Source: Gonium pectorale (taxonomy: Eukaryota > Chlorophyta > Chlorophyceae > Chlamydomonadales > Volvocaceae). From it: a DNA stretch of 64,000 nt. Each line of letters starts with the position of its first letter. The stretch's first letter is position 1. The stretch covers positions 167,370 to 231,369 of the forward strand of contig LSYV01000058.1 in assembly GCA_001584585.1 (NCBI GenBank), in the 5' to 3' direction. Shown piece after piece: positions 23,597 to 35,000 of this stretch. Position numbers and translations under genes: made by a program. The notes beneath the pieces were generated by a model that was given only the letters and a program-made list of their open reading frames with translations, was not told the origin of the DNA and searched no databases.

Positions 23597-23807
23597 CGTT
23601 CCGCGGTGCCGTGTCGAGCTGCAAGCCCAGACGCCTGCTAGACGGCAATATTGTTTCGGGATTCGGGCGCAAATACGTATGTGCTACAATGCTTACTTTT
23701 ATTGGTTTGCAGCCTTTTGTTCGAGAATATCGAAACACACCGTTTCGTGCTCACAATAACAAGACGCTGCATACGAAACTTGTATTAAACAGAGTGCAGG
23801 TCCAGCG

Positions 23808-24167
23808 TCATATGCGAGTTGCAAGGGGCGAAGGGCGCGAAGAGGCGCGAAGCAGGAGCTCGAGGGGCCAGAGGTATTCGTACGGCCACGCCAAACCGTG
23901 TGCTTCTGCCACAACAGCCACCGCATCGGACACTGACATACACGCATGTTGCTCCGCCTTTGCTTTGTCCTCGGGTACGTAACGGACGAAGGACCTCAAC
24001 TGAAGGCCCAGGCTGGATGGGCAGGGGCGTCGCTGAAGACCAGCAGGTTCGCTGCCGACCTTCAACGATGCTTGATTATAAACGGAGATTCGAGGCGCAC
24101 AGTAACGGCTCACGAATCGCACGTATTCGCGCTGCTTTGGCTCACCTTGGTCGCCATTTGGAGCCAT
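23808..24167 (-). CDS. Hypothetical ORF upstream of hydrolase 2
   Basis: An ATG-initiated 119-codon frame (MAPNGDQGEPKQREYVRF ... MSVSDAVAVVAEAHGLAWPY) with balanced composition and no domain I recognise. A possible donor (CAAG|GTGAGC) sits just after the seventh codon. It could therefore be a first exon, or it may be chance. Confidence 0.22.
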   Translation of the reverse strand: MAPNGDQGEPKQREYVRFVSRYCAPRISVYNQASLKVGSEPAGLQRRPCPSSLGLQLRSFVRYVPEDKAKAEQHACMSVSDAVAVVAEAHGLAWPYEYLWPLELLLRASSRPSPLATRI

Positions 24168-24468
24168 CCATCAAGGGATGGCGGGCCCCTTTTGCGAGTG
24201 TGCGGGGCCACATGCGGCCCAAAGGCTTGATGGGTTGGTATCAACATTTCCCCATGTCAAAACCTGCTGGAGATCCGCCAACCTTGTACCCCGTCCTGTA
24301 CCGCATACGTATGACGGTGTGTCGTGCGAGCCAGCCAAACTGCTGTTGATACGCACCTTGTCGTTTAAACATTATTGCAGGGAGCTTAGTCCACTTGCTC
24401 TAGAGAGTCCTGTACTTTACTTGCACTGAACGCGCGAACCTGCGCTGCGACTGAAACAGTCATAACCA

Positions 24469-24819
24469 TCAGTTAGGACGACTGCGCTTCAGAATGAACA
24501 GCCAAATGAAGCGCCAAACGGCACAGAGCTTGCCATCGTGTTCATCGCGGCACATATTCAGCGCCAGGCCAGTTAGCAGGGGCCACAGTACGGTGGTCAG
24601 GGCGGAGATGATGACGGCGTCTCGTGACAAGCCAGCATGGACCGGTGTGTATGGGGCGGACGCATCCGAGCGTCTGTCTTGCGACTCAGGGCTATAAGGG
24701 GGGCGGAGGTCTAGGGGCAAAGATGATGAGAGCCACACCGCAAGCGCCTTGGTCTTGGTGTCGCCACGGAACTTGCATGGTGCTGTACCGCCCCTGGTCC
24801 TTGGGTACGGTGCGTACAC
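24469..24819 (-). CDS. Hypothetical ORF with a hydrophobic C-terminal segment
   Basis: A 116-codon minus-strand frame ending in two hydrophobic stretches (AVIISALTTVLWPLLTGLAL and WRFIWLFILK). It resembles the last exon of a membrane protein. No upstream exon could be joined and the frame may begin at a non-ATG codon, so support is weak. Confidence 0.2.
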   Translation of the reverse strand: MYAPYPRTRGGTAPCKFRGDTKTKALAVWLSSSLPLDLRPPYSPESQDRRSDASAPYTPVHAGLSRDAVIISALTTVLWPLLTGLALNMCRDEHDGKLCAVWRFIWLFILKRSRPN

Positions 24820-25315
24820 CCCAGACGGCCTTGCTCGGGGCTGTAAGGGGCCGCAGGGACCCTAATCGTCTTTGCGATATACGTAGACTGGGTACCGTGC
24901 CGCCCAGGTTTTGGGTGTTGCCGTCTGTCCATTGCGTGCGTGCGTGTGGGTTTGGTGGAGGCGCGCGCAGGAGCCCTGGTTCTGGAGCCGCTGCCTTGGT
25001 GTCGCTGCCGAGGAGCAGGGGTTTAGGGAGGGACGAGGGAACAATGGGAAAACGGAGTCGACGCTGGGCATGGTATGGGGGCGTTGCGGTTGAGCCTGAG
25101 GGGGGTCATCGTGTTGGCAGGATGGTACCGCCATCTCGTGTTTGGCATCTTGCCGGCTTTGGAGATGACGGTTCATCGCACGCTGCACTGCATGGCCACG
25201 GGACGGTCTACATCGTGCAACGCGGCATAAGGGCGTACGACACGCCACCCGTTCCCGATTGGCTTGGCAAGAGCCCCTCCCCCTCGGGCCCCGGTGTCAC
25301 GTGTGCGAACCCCAG

Positions 25316-28300
25316 GTGACAGCGTGCTGTCAAAGGTCGTCAACTGGGCCATTAACACGCCGCCGCTGTACGGCGCTATGAAGGTGCTCGCGAAGCAGGT
25401 ACGAGCGTACCGCGCCGTACCAATGCGCAGTGATGTACGGATGTACGGACAGGACGGACGGCGGTCACGAGAGCTGGTGGCACATGCCCGTGAGGCGACG
25501 CCGTCGACGCGGACGTGGTGGTCATAGCCCCAGGCCCCTGTTGCGATGCGCGGCCGGCTCCCAGCGGGCGAGCTACGCATATAGTGCCCGCCGCCCCCAC
25601 CCCCCACAGAAGGCAACCGGGAACCGAAGGCGAGAGTGGCTTGGCTGCCGGACGGGCGAACACAGCTGGCGCCCAGTCTTCTCCTATCCTACCCTGTTTC
25701 CTTCAAACCTCCACTGAACCCTATCCCCTCCCAGCCACCCACCTGACTCGGATGTGGTACCGGTACTGCCGACCGTACAGGCACACGGCCGACTGCATCC
25801 GCTCACTGTCCCTTGCCGGCCCCTTCCCGTGGATGTTCATGTGCATTACGACCTTTGCAGCCTTGCATGAGAGCATGGCCCTGCAAACCCCGGCTCAGGG
25901 CGTTTGGACCCTGCACGACATTGCTGCACGACCCCCGCACTCCCACTGCCCACCCCCGGCCCGCAGGCCATGAAGAACTCGGCTGAGAGTCGCGGGGTGC
26001 GCTGGGACAGCCACGTGCGGGAGATGGAGAAGCGGCAGGAGGTGGGGCCGCGCGCCCGTCCGCCCGAGTGTGGACGCGGGGTTGGGGAAGAGGGTTTAAA
26101 GGGGTTCTCACATGCGAAAAGTTCGGGGCGTAGGACTACCTGGTCGTTGCTCCGCAGCCCCGTCCGAGCCCGCGAGCCGTCCTCGGGGCTGGGAAGGGCG
26201 GGAGGCACGGGCCGCCTGGGAGGCGCGGTGGCGGGGGCAGTAGTGGGCTGCGAGGTGGCAACGCGGCCTGGCCACTGCGCCATTCATTCGCGAGCACTTC
26301 CCGTCTGTGCATGTGCTTAAGGATCCCCGTCAACGGCATTCTTGTCCTGCGCACGCGGTTCGTGTCCTTCCTCCTCCCGCCTCCCTCGCGGCGTTCTTCA
26401 TTCCCCTTTCCCTGCAACTTACCTCGATCCCGTCATTTATACGTGCCGGCACAGCAGTTTGTGGCGCGAGATCCAGGTTGACGCCAGGACCGTCCCATAC
26501 CCCCTTCCCAACCCTATAACACCCTGCCTGATCCCCTGCCGACCCTCACCCGCCGACCCTCTTCCTCTCCCACGCCGTCACTTGTTCATATTGACCTCCA
26601 CGCGCTGCAGCTCGAGGTGATCAAGGCGGAGCTTGAGGACAAGTCCATCTCCTACCCGTCCTACTACCTAAAGCCCTTCCACGCCTACGAAACCGGCAAC
26701 CTGGAGTGGCTGGCGGCGTACGAGGTGGAGCCGGCCACCTACGCCATGGGCATCCGCACGTTCAAGGTGGGCACGCGACTTGGATGCACGCACGCCCGTA
26801 CCGCTTGGTGTTGAGCGGACGCGAATGCGGCGGGCGCTGGGGGGCGGGATCCGCCTTTACGGGCTGGGGGCTTGCGGCCCATGAGTGGGTGTCACTGCAT
26901 GGAGCCTCTGGTGCTGTGTGGTGTGGGTAAGCGCAACCCGCGTGCAACTTCGCGTCCGCGCCTGAGGGCGCGGCGCCGCTTGCGCCGTCGCAAGCGCCCC
27001 GCTGCTGCCGGCGCTTCACCCCCCTCCTTACCGGCACTCACACACACAGGACAAGACGGAGTGGAGCGCGGACCAGTGCTTTGTGGAGATGCGCAGCCGG
27101 ATCACCGGCACCCTCAAGGTAGGGGCCAGAACAGTAGCGGTGCGACTGCGGGCGGGCGGGCGGGCGGGCATATGCGCCGGCACGCGGGTCAGCTTCGTGC
27201 TTGGCGGCGTGGCGCTGGGCTGGGCTCGGTGTAGGGGGCGCAAGGTTGTGAACGCAGGAGGCCGGGGGAGGGGCTCGACCATGCACGGGACGTGAACGAG
27301 CGCGGGCGTCTAGCCGAAGCCTCTGGCATTCATGTTAAAAACCTTTCAGCATGTGAGACACACTGCGACCAACCAAGCAACCTAGCCGGCAGTTAGTCGG
27401 AATATGCGTGTCTTTGCATGCATTGTTCGCTGGGACAGGCCGAGGCCCTTCGCCCACGTCGTGGGTCAGTCGGTTAAAAGTGACCCAGTGGCCCATATGT
27501 TGTTGTCGTCATTAATGGAGCCCCTAGGGACCGCCCGCCTACCCATGCACCGTGTGCGGCACGGCCCCGCCGGGACCGAAAGTCCGGAACCTCCCTGGAG
27601 CCCCGCACGGTGAAGGCCACCAACCACCAGCTACTCCAACCAGCGCGCTGTTCCTAATGCCCACTCCACTCCTCCAACCCGCCCGTATACGGACCCCCGG
27701 GCGCACCGCGCTAACCTGGGGAGCTGCGGGGCTGGGGCGCTGCAAACCGCCGTTTTTAAGCAGTCACCGTCGCCAGCCCGAACGCCTCCGGATCCGTGAT
27801 CGCAGTCAGCCACAAGCTACTGGGCCCAACGCGCTGTGCCCATTGCCCCCTCTGTTCCTCCGATCCCACGGGGCCCGCCGCCTTCTTCCCTTGCGCCCCC
27901 ATTTCCCCCCAACCCCTCAGTCGTACCACGAGCGCCACGGCCTGCCGCTGCCCGGCCGCATCGCCGACATGGGCTGCTCCACCGGCATGTCGACGCAGTG
28001 GCTGGCGCAGCAGTTCCCAGACGCCTCCATCACCGGCCTGGACCTGTCGCCCTACATGCTCGCCGTGGCGGAGTGGGAGCGCCGGCGGCGCGCGCAGCAG
28101 CCTGCCGCGGCGGTGAGGAGGCAGATGGAGAGGGCAGGGTTGGGAGCGGCGGTAGGGGAGGGGAAGGGGATAATACGGAATGGGAAACGAGGGGAGGGGA
28201 AGGGGAGTGTGGGTGGGCCGGTGGGTAGGTGCCATATAGGCTGGGGCGTCGAGGGGTTAAGACACGTTGCTGTGCTGGCTGCTTACGATGGGGTCCCCAA

Positions 28301-30358
28301 TGGGGTCCCCAGTGCTCTACAGATACGTGCAGGGAAGGAGGCTGGGCGAGGGCGTACGCCCGTAAGCAGAATACCGACTGTACCAGCTGGGGACCGCTGC
28401 AGCACCAGCCCCAATGAAACAACCCTTGTTCGGCCACTGCCACCCGCCCTCCGCGCCCTTCAGCGCTCCGCGCCCATCACCTACGTGCACGGTCTGGCGG
28501 AGAAGAGCCCCTTTGCGGACGGCTCCCTGGACATGGTAAACTTCAACTTTGTGATCCATGAGTGCCCTCAGGCGAGTCGGCTTGGGCGGCTGCGTACGGG
28601 GGTCAGGGGATTGTACGGTAGTGCCTGTCGCCATGTGCACAACACGATAGAGGTTTTGGGGCCCGAGGTGTTAAGGTTTCGAGGATGAGTTGGTCCGGAA
28701 CGCCCCCAGGGGTCTCGCTTTGGCATGGTCAACTGCAGTGCCTACGTCCACGATTGCTTGGAGGCGGGTTCTAGGGGGCCGCGGGGGCCATTGGCGGTTG
28801 CGGCGCGTCCCAAGCGAGGGAGTGCGTGGGTCCCAAGCGGGGGTCTTGTGGCAAATACATTTCTCCATGGCCTGCCAGCGTGCCAGGGCTGCGGTCCTAC
28901 AACCGCTTGGGACTGAACAGCTCGCTTACAGCTGCTGGCTGCGCATCACTGCCGGCTGTGGCAACCGGGACCTGCACCAACCCGGCCTTCCTGCCCTGCT
29001 CCACTCCCAGTAGGCGGGGAGGCCCGGTCAGTGCGGGTCGCGCCGGCCACAGCCGATTGTGTCGCAGCCCGCTTTTCTCTCCTTCGCCCTCGGCGTCCGA
29101 CGGATGGGAGCGGGACGGCGTGGCCATGCGCCTCAGGCTGCTCAGGAGATGGCGCTTTGCAACCCCTCTCTCAGGCCCCGCACCCGCACCCGCACACCAC
29201 CCTCCCGCAGGCGGCCATTGATTCATTCATCGCCGAGTCGTCGCGCGTGCTGCGGCCCGGCGGCGTGCTGGCCTTCATCGACAACAACCCCAAGTGAGTT
29301 GCCGCACCGCCATGGTAGGCAGTGGCGGTGTCGTTGACGGTGGGCGTCGTGGTGCTGGCGTGCGTGGGCGACATGGGGGGGTCTGGGACACGCCACACAC
29401 CGCTGTGCCGTGTACGGCCATCTGCGCCCACCGTTCGATACTGTAGCCGCCGCTGCCTCTTTCCCCCGCGCCGAGCCGCCGAAGCCGGGAAGCCCGCCTG
29501 TTGGATGCCAGTGCGCTTTCGCCTTCTGGCCTTGGTGCTCAACCCCCACCCGCTATCCTTAGTGAGAACGCTTGCTCTTCGAACCCCCCTTCCCGGCGCC
29601 AGGTCGTCCACGATCCAGAACCTGCCCCCCGCCATCTTCACGCTCATGAAGAGCACCGAGCCCTGGTCCGACGAGTACTACAGCTACGACCTGGAGGTGG
29701 GGCAGGGGTTGGCGGGCGGGTGGATTGGGCCCGGTCTTTGTGCTGGTGCGGCGGGTGGAGTGGGGGTTCTATTTAGCATCGCTTGGGGGGTTAATGTTTG
29801 TGGCATGTGTGTCAGTGGTGAGGGATACGGAGGGGCACTGCGACCGCAGCTACGACTTGGGGACGTGCGGTCCGTTGCGGAAGGGGCAGTGCGCTCGGCC
29901 GGTTGTGACTAGAGCTGGGAAGGGCGGGGAGCTACGAATGGAGTTGGGACGTCGAGAGTGCAGTGCCAACAGTGCCCTCAGCCGATACCAGTCGGCATAC
30001 CCGGCTGCAGTCACGATCTGGGGTACAGGCCGGCAGGTGCAGGCCCTAGCACTCTACCCAACTGCACCTGCCTCCCTCACCCTACGCCCCGTCTTCCTGC
30101 GGCCATCCCCAACGCATCGCTGAGGGCACGGCCAGGCCGTTGGCGGTTGAATGGTCTTCCTTCGCAAGTCGCATCTCCCTACCCGGCCCGCGTGCCTTTG
30201 CGTTGTGTGAGTCCCTCTAGTGAGAATGCTTCGGCTGTCTTGTGACGCTCTGTTGCGTGCTCCGCGCTCAGGCCGGCATGCGCGCTGCGGGCTTCAAGGA
30301 GGTGATCACCATCGAGACCGACCACCGCCACCGCTGCGTCATGGGCATCCGGGCTTAA
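25316..30358 (+). CDS. Class I SAM-dependent methyltransferase (5' exon not found)
   Basis: Nine exons join in phase: 25316-25398, 25967-26041, 26611-26766, 27050-27118, 27921-28112, 28464-28571, 29211-29293, 29603-29696 and 30272-30358, for 314 residues. The SAM-binding motif I is IADMGCSTGMSTQWLA, followed by SITGLDLSPYML (acidic residue after strand 2), DGSLDMVNFNFVIHE (motif IV region) and SRVLRPGGVLAFID (post-motif). The upstream part (YPSYYLKPFHAYETGNLEW, WLAAYEVEPATYAM) resembles a cyanobacterial and plastid methyltransferase group as I recall it. The sixth intron uses a GC donor (CAG|GCGAGT). The methyl acceptor is unknown. The first exon, probably a transit peptide, was not located between 24.8 and 25.3 kb. 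Confidence 0.82.
28171..28189 (+). repeat. Dispersed intronic motif, copy 1
   Basis: TAATACGGAATGGGAAACG lies 58 nt into an intron of the methyltransferase gene. Near-identical copies lie in introns of two other genes (34478-34496, 57911-57929). Confidence 0.8.
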
Positions 30359-32061
30359 TCGTCCTTGCGCGCCAGTGCCGGTGCAGATGCTGCCGCTTGA
30401 GTCCCAACTCCTCCTGGTCGGGCACGGGGGAGGCTGGCCCGTGGGCACAGGCACTTGGCCACAGGCGTGACGCGGACCTGGTTGGATCCAGGAGGGGAGG
30501 AGCGCAAGGGGGCCCAGTGTTTTTGCAGCGGACTGCAGCGGCCAGGCTTCGGAACGTCCAGGGCGCGGAGCGGTCCCTGGGCGTGCGGTCCCAGAGGGTG
30601 GAGGCCGTGACACAGCTGGGTGCGGCGGGACGCAACGACCCGTGGGTCGCTGACAGACGCGGCTCGGCAGCTGGTCGAGTGCAAACGCGGGGGGAGTGGG
30701 AGGGTACTGGGATACGGATTGTTTCAGCCAGATGCAGCCATGGGCGGGTACTAGTCCAGGTAGCATGCATGAACTGATGCTTGGACTTGCGGCGGCGCGA
30801 TATATTCTTTTACATTTGTTTCGGGCTGTGTATGATCTGTTTCCCAGGGCAGCGTAACACGTGTCATTGGATGTGTTTTTGTGGGACCTCGGGGCCTCTA
30901 GGGTCATGGGTCGTCAGGAGGGCCTCTCCTCCGCAGCTCCGCAGCATCAGTGCGCCACATGTCTCCAGGAGATAGCTGGATAGGTGCGCGGCTGCGTTGT
31001 TGGCGGGCCCACGGGGTAAAAGACGTCGGTTAAACACAGTTCTGCTGCAGGGGGTGCATCTCACACCTGGATTGCTGGATGATGCCCGTGGCGATGGCGA
31101 TGGTGACCAGGTTTGGTTTGTCACGGGTGTGCGCAGCTGAGTCCGCTGTATGTGTGCAGCGGGTAAAATGCTGAGGCCTTCTCGGCAGGTAGAGCGAGGC
31201 GGCAGAGATGGAGGGCGGGCATGTGCCAGGATGTGCGCCATGAAGGTGCAAGTTCACGGGGAAACGGTTGGCTGGCATCGGCATCGGCAGCCGAAGCGGC
31301 CGGCATGTTAATGCCTCGTGTCGCCGCACCCGCTTACACCGGTACTGCCTAATGCCATGATCTCGTGACCCCCACGCAAGCTCCATGCGCTCATAAAGAA
31401 GTCATTTACGGTGGGTCTGGGTGCGATAAGGGTCGAAACGTGCACGCTGCTCTTGTGCGCGCTGCCTTGTTGGCCCGTGGGGAAGGGCGCCCGCCTGACG
31501 CGCGCGCCAGCTGTGGATGCATGAAATGCTGGTAGAACCCGGTTCGGGGGAGCGTGGATGCTGGGCTGGATCGCCAAGCAGCCGCGTGACCCCTCGTGAC
31601 GCTTCGTGACCGAAGGAAAGGGGGGTTCCGCAGTCTTCCCCTGCGCGATCCGTCAGATGGCCGAGCACATGACATTATGATCATTCTCTGTCAGAGAGGA
31701 ACGCGGGTGTCGGCCCGCTCAATCGAAAAAAGGGTCGGTGTCGGCGTCGGCGTGCTGTGCATGTCAGCCGGGGTAGGTGCCCCATGTGCCCACCTGGGTA
31801 CTCTGATAGACGATCAGTTGCCTGCAGCTGAGTTCATGCACGCACGGCCCTTCTGAGGGTTGTAGGCGGCCCCCGAACTCGTACAAACACGTCAGCACAC
31901 TCTTACAGCCGCGTTGCTGTACGCGACAAAGCCCGTCGTTACTTGCTACCTCTTAGCGTGCGCCTGTGGCATCAGATCGCGCCAATTGAGAAGACACCAA
32001 ATCTCCGACTACTACCCCTTGACCCAAACGCTCGACGCCGCTGACAACTCCACTTGCAAGA
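30359..32061. other. Intergenic region between methyltransferase and PEP mutase family gene
   Basis: 1.7 kb between two plus-strand genes. It holds the methyltransferase 3' UTR and the promoter of the next gene. I found no TGTAA close to the methyltransferase stop and no credible exon. Confidence 0.35.
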
Positions 32062-35000
32062 ATGCAGCTTACTTCGAACGCCTCCACGTGTCGCATTCGC
32101 AGCAACGATCGCAGCGTGCGCCCCCATCCCAGCCGCGCAGCAGTTGTCACTCGGGCGACTAACGGCAGTGGTCACCGGAGTACCACTTTCCACCGATTGA
32201 TCGAGGAGAATGGGTGCCTGCTGATGCCCGGTGAGGAGTGGGGCGGCTGTGTCTCGCCATGGTGGGTGCCGTTGGCGTTACGGCCGTGGCTCGCTTCCGC
32301 CCCCCGCAAACAGGCGTCTACGATGCCCTTTCCGCTAAAATAGCGGCAAGGGTGGGTCACAAGGCGTGCTTCGTCAGGTGGGGTTTGCTGCAATTGTGTC
32401 GGCTTGCGCTCGCCATGCACCTCAGCAGGATGCTCGGACGTGCCATCACTCGGCCTACTGACTCCCTGAATCCGTCCCACTTACCCCTCTCGCCGCAATT
32501 ACATCTCGTTCTGGATGCCGTTAGCGGCTACGCGGTGAGCGGGCCGTGCGGGTGGGGCGTGGAGTGGGCAGGCAGGGGGGCGTTCGCAACCCCCGGGAGG
32601 GAGGCCGCGTGCATAGTACGCCCTGTTTCAAACACCCGTGCCTTAGCGGCGCGAAGCCTCCATGATGCACCAGCAATAGCCCGTATGCACACGAGCGTTA
32701 CGGATTGCCGTACGGGCGGCCTGATTTTATGCCAACCGATTCCTCCACAAGGCCAAACTGCCATGCTGTGTAGTCTGTGGCTGCCACACCATGTATCGCG
32801 GCTGCAAACGGCATGCTTAGAACAATACAGCACAAAGCAACCGCAGGCGCGATCCGCGTGTGTCACTGTGTACACAGAAGCGTGCTCAGGCATCCACATT
32901 GGCGGGCAGGCAAAGCAAGCGCCCAAGCAATGATTCTCCTCACGGGAAGCACCTCCCGATGCGAACCAGCTCACCCCAGCCGTCCCGCCCGATACCCTGC
33001 CCCCCATCCTTCACCTCCCTCCCCCGCCCCCGCCCCCCCCCACGCCCGGCGTCAGGTGTCTGCGACGGGCCTGGGCGAGCCGGACGTGGGCCTGCTGACG
33101 CCCCCCGAGATGGCTCGCAAGGCCGGGCAGATCACGGGCGCGGCGCCCTCGCTGCCCACCATCGCCGACGCAGACACGGGTGCGTACGGCGTGGCGTGGC
33201 GTGCGTGCGGCGGGTGGCGTGGGCGGGTGTGGCGTGGCGTGGTGTGCGGGGCTTCGGCCGGACGTCTGGGTGGGGCCGAAGGCCAGGCGAAGTCGCCTGA
33301 AGTGGCAGGGAGGGGCCGCCGCCCTCCCATGTTCCATCCAGCCTCGCGTTCCAGCCTCGCACACCGCCAGCCCGACCCGATCCCAGTTGCGGATACCGTG
33401 GTACGGTGTGTGTGTGTTATACGTGTGCGATATGGAGTGCAGAAAACATGTCTAAGGTTTAGCTAGCATAGGCATCCTAGCCGGCAGCCCGTGAGCCCTC
33501 TCCGTGGTACGTGTGGGGGGCGAGGCATGCCAGCGCCGGCGAGGGCGCTCCGTTGGACGCCCCGTGGCACCCGCGCGTACCGCTCCACGTCGTCTGTCGT
33601 CCCCGCGGCTCCACACACGCCCCTGAAGCAGCAGTCCTTGACGAGCTGCTGTGGGCATCAGCGGGCTGTTGGGAGCAGCCTCCGGCTGTGGGGCCCTGTC
33701 GCTGGCGGAGCCCTGTCGGCGCCAGGCACCAGCGGGCCGACCCACCTGCCGCCATCCACGGCACCAACAGCACGTGCATTCCCGCGCAACGCCGGTTGTG
33801 TTGAAAAGCAACGCCGGTTGTGTGGGCACCGCCAGCACCCATTCGAGTGGCGTCCAGCGTGGAACGAGCTACCGTATCTCGGGGTTGGCGTCCACCGGTC
33901 GGCCGGGCTCCGGGTCCTCACCTCCCCGCCACACGGTCACGCAAGCCCCGCTCGCCCCGACCCTGGAGGCCCGCCTCGCAAGGAACCGCGCAAAGAGCAA
34001 GATCGACGCCCCAGCTGCCCCAGAAGTGTATGGACTCCCTCGTTATTCTCTTCAAAACCAGCCCAAGGCTCCAGCCCGTGTCCGCCGCGCTGTAAGGCGC
34101 CGCACGTGCCTGGAGCCCCAAACCCCACCCCACCCACATGCCGCCGCCCGCCCCCACGGGGACACTCATGCTGCTGGCGCCCGAACCGTTGATCTCCATG
34201 TCCTCCTCCGTCAAACCCCCGCACCCAGGCGGCCAAACCCACCCCACGCCCCGTCCATGCCCCCTCCCCTCCCTCCCTCCCCCCCCCCACACACACACCC
34301 AGGCGGCGGCAACGTGCTCAACGTGCAGCGTACCATCCGGCAGCTCATCAGCGCGGGCTGCAAGGGCTGCTTCCTGGAGGACCAGGCCTGGCCCAAGCGC
34401 ATGGGCCACATGCGCAACAAGGAGGTCATCGAGATGGAGGAGTTCGCGGCCAAGGTGCGGCGGGGAGCAAGGAGGGGTAATACGGAACGGGAAACGGGTT
34501 GCGTCGTCGAAAGCAAGCGGGGGAAGCGGGGGGGGGGGGCGAGCGGGGGGAAGGAGGGGGCAGGAGGCTCCCCACCCCGCCGCCGCCGAGGCAGGGCCCC
34601 TGGAGGGGGCCGACGCCGAGGGTGCCGCAGGGGCGGTAGGGGCCCGTGGGGGGGGGCGCGTGGGCGACTACGTGGTGCGACGGGGGGCCGGGGCGTTTTG
34701 GGACGTGGAAGGTTTGCGGAGGTGCACCGCCTGACGGTGCACCCGCGCTGGTCGTTGGGAAGCTGCTGCCTAGCGTTGCCAAGGCACCGGAGGGAGAGCT
34801 TGACCCATGCAAGCTGGGTTTCATTTACCAGGCTGGGCCCCTGCACGAAAACCTCGCAGATCGCGGCTGCCCGCGAGGCCATCGGCGACAGCGACTTCTT
34901 CCTGGTGGCGCGCACCGACGCGCGCGGCACGTCCGCAAAGTACGGCCTGGAGGAGGCCATCAAGCGCGCCAACCTGTACGCCGACGCCGGCGCGGACGCT

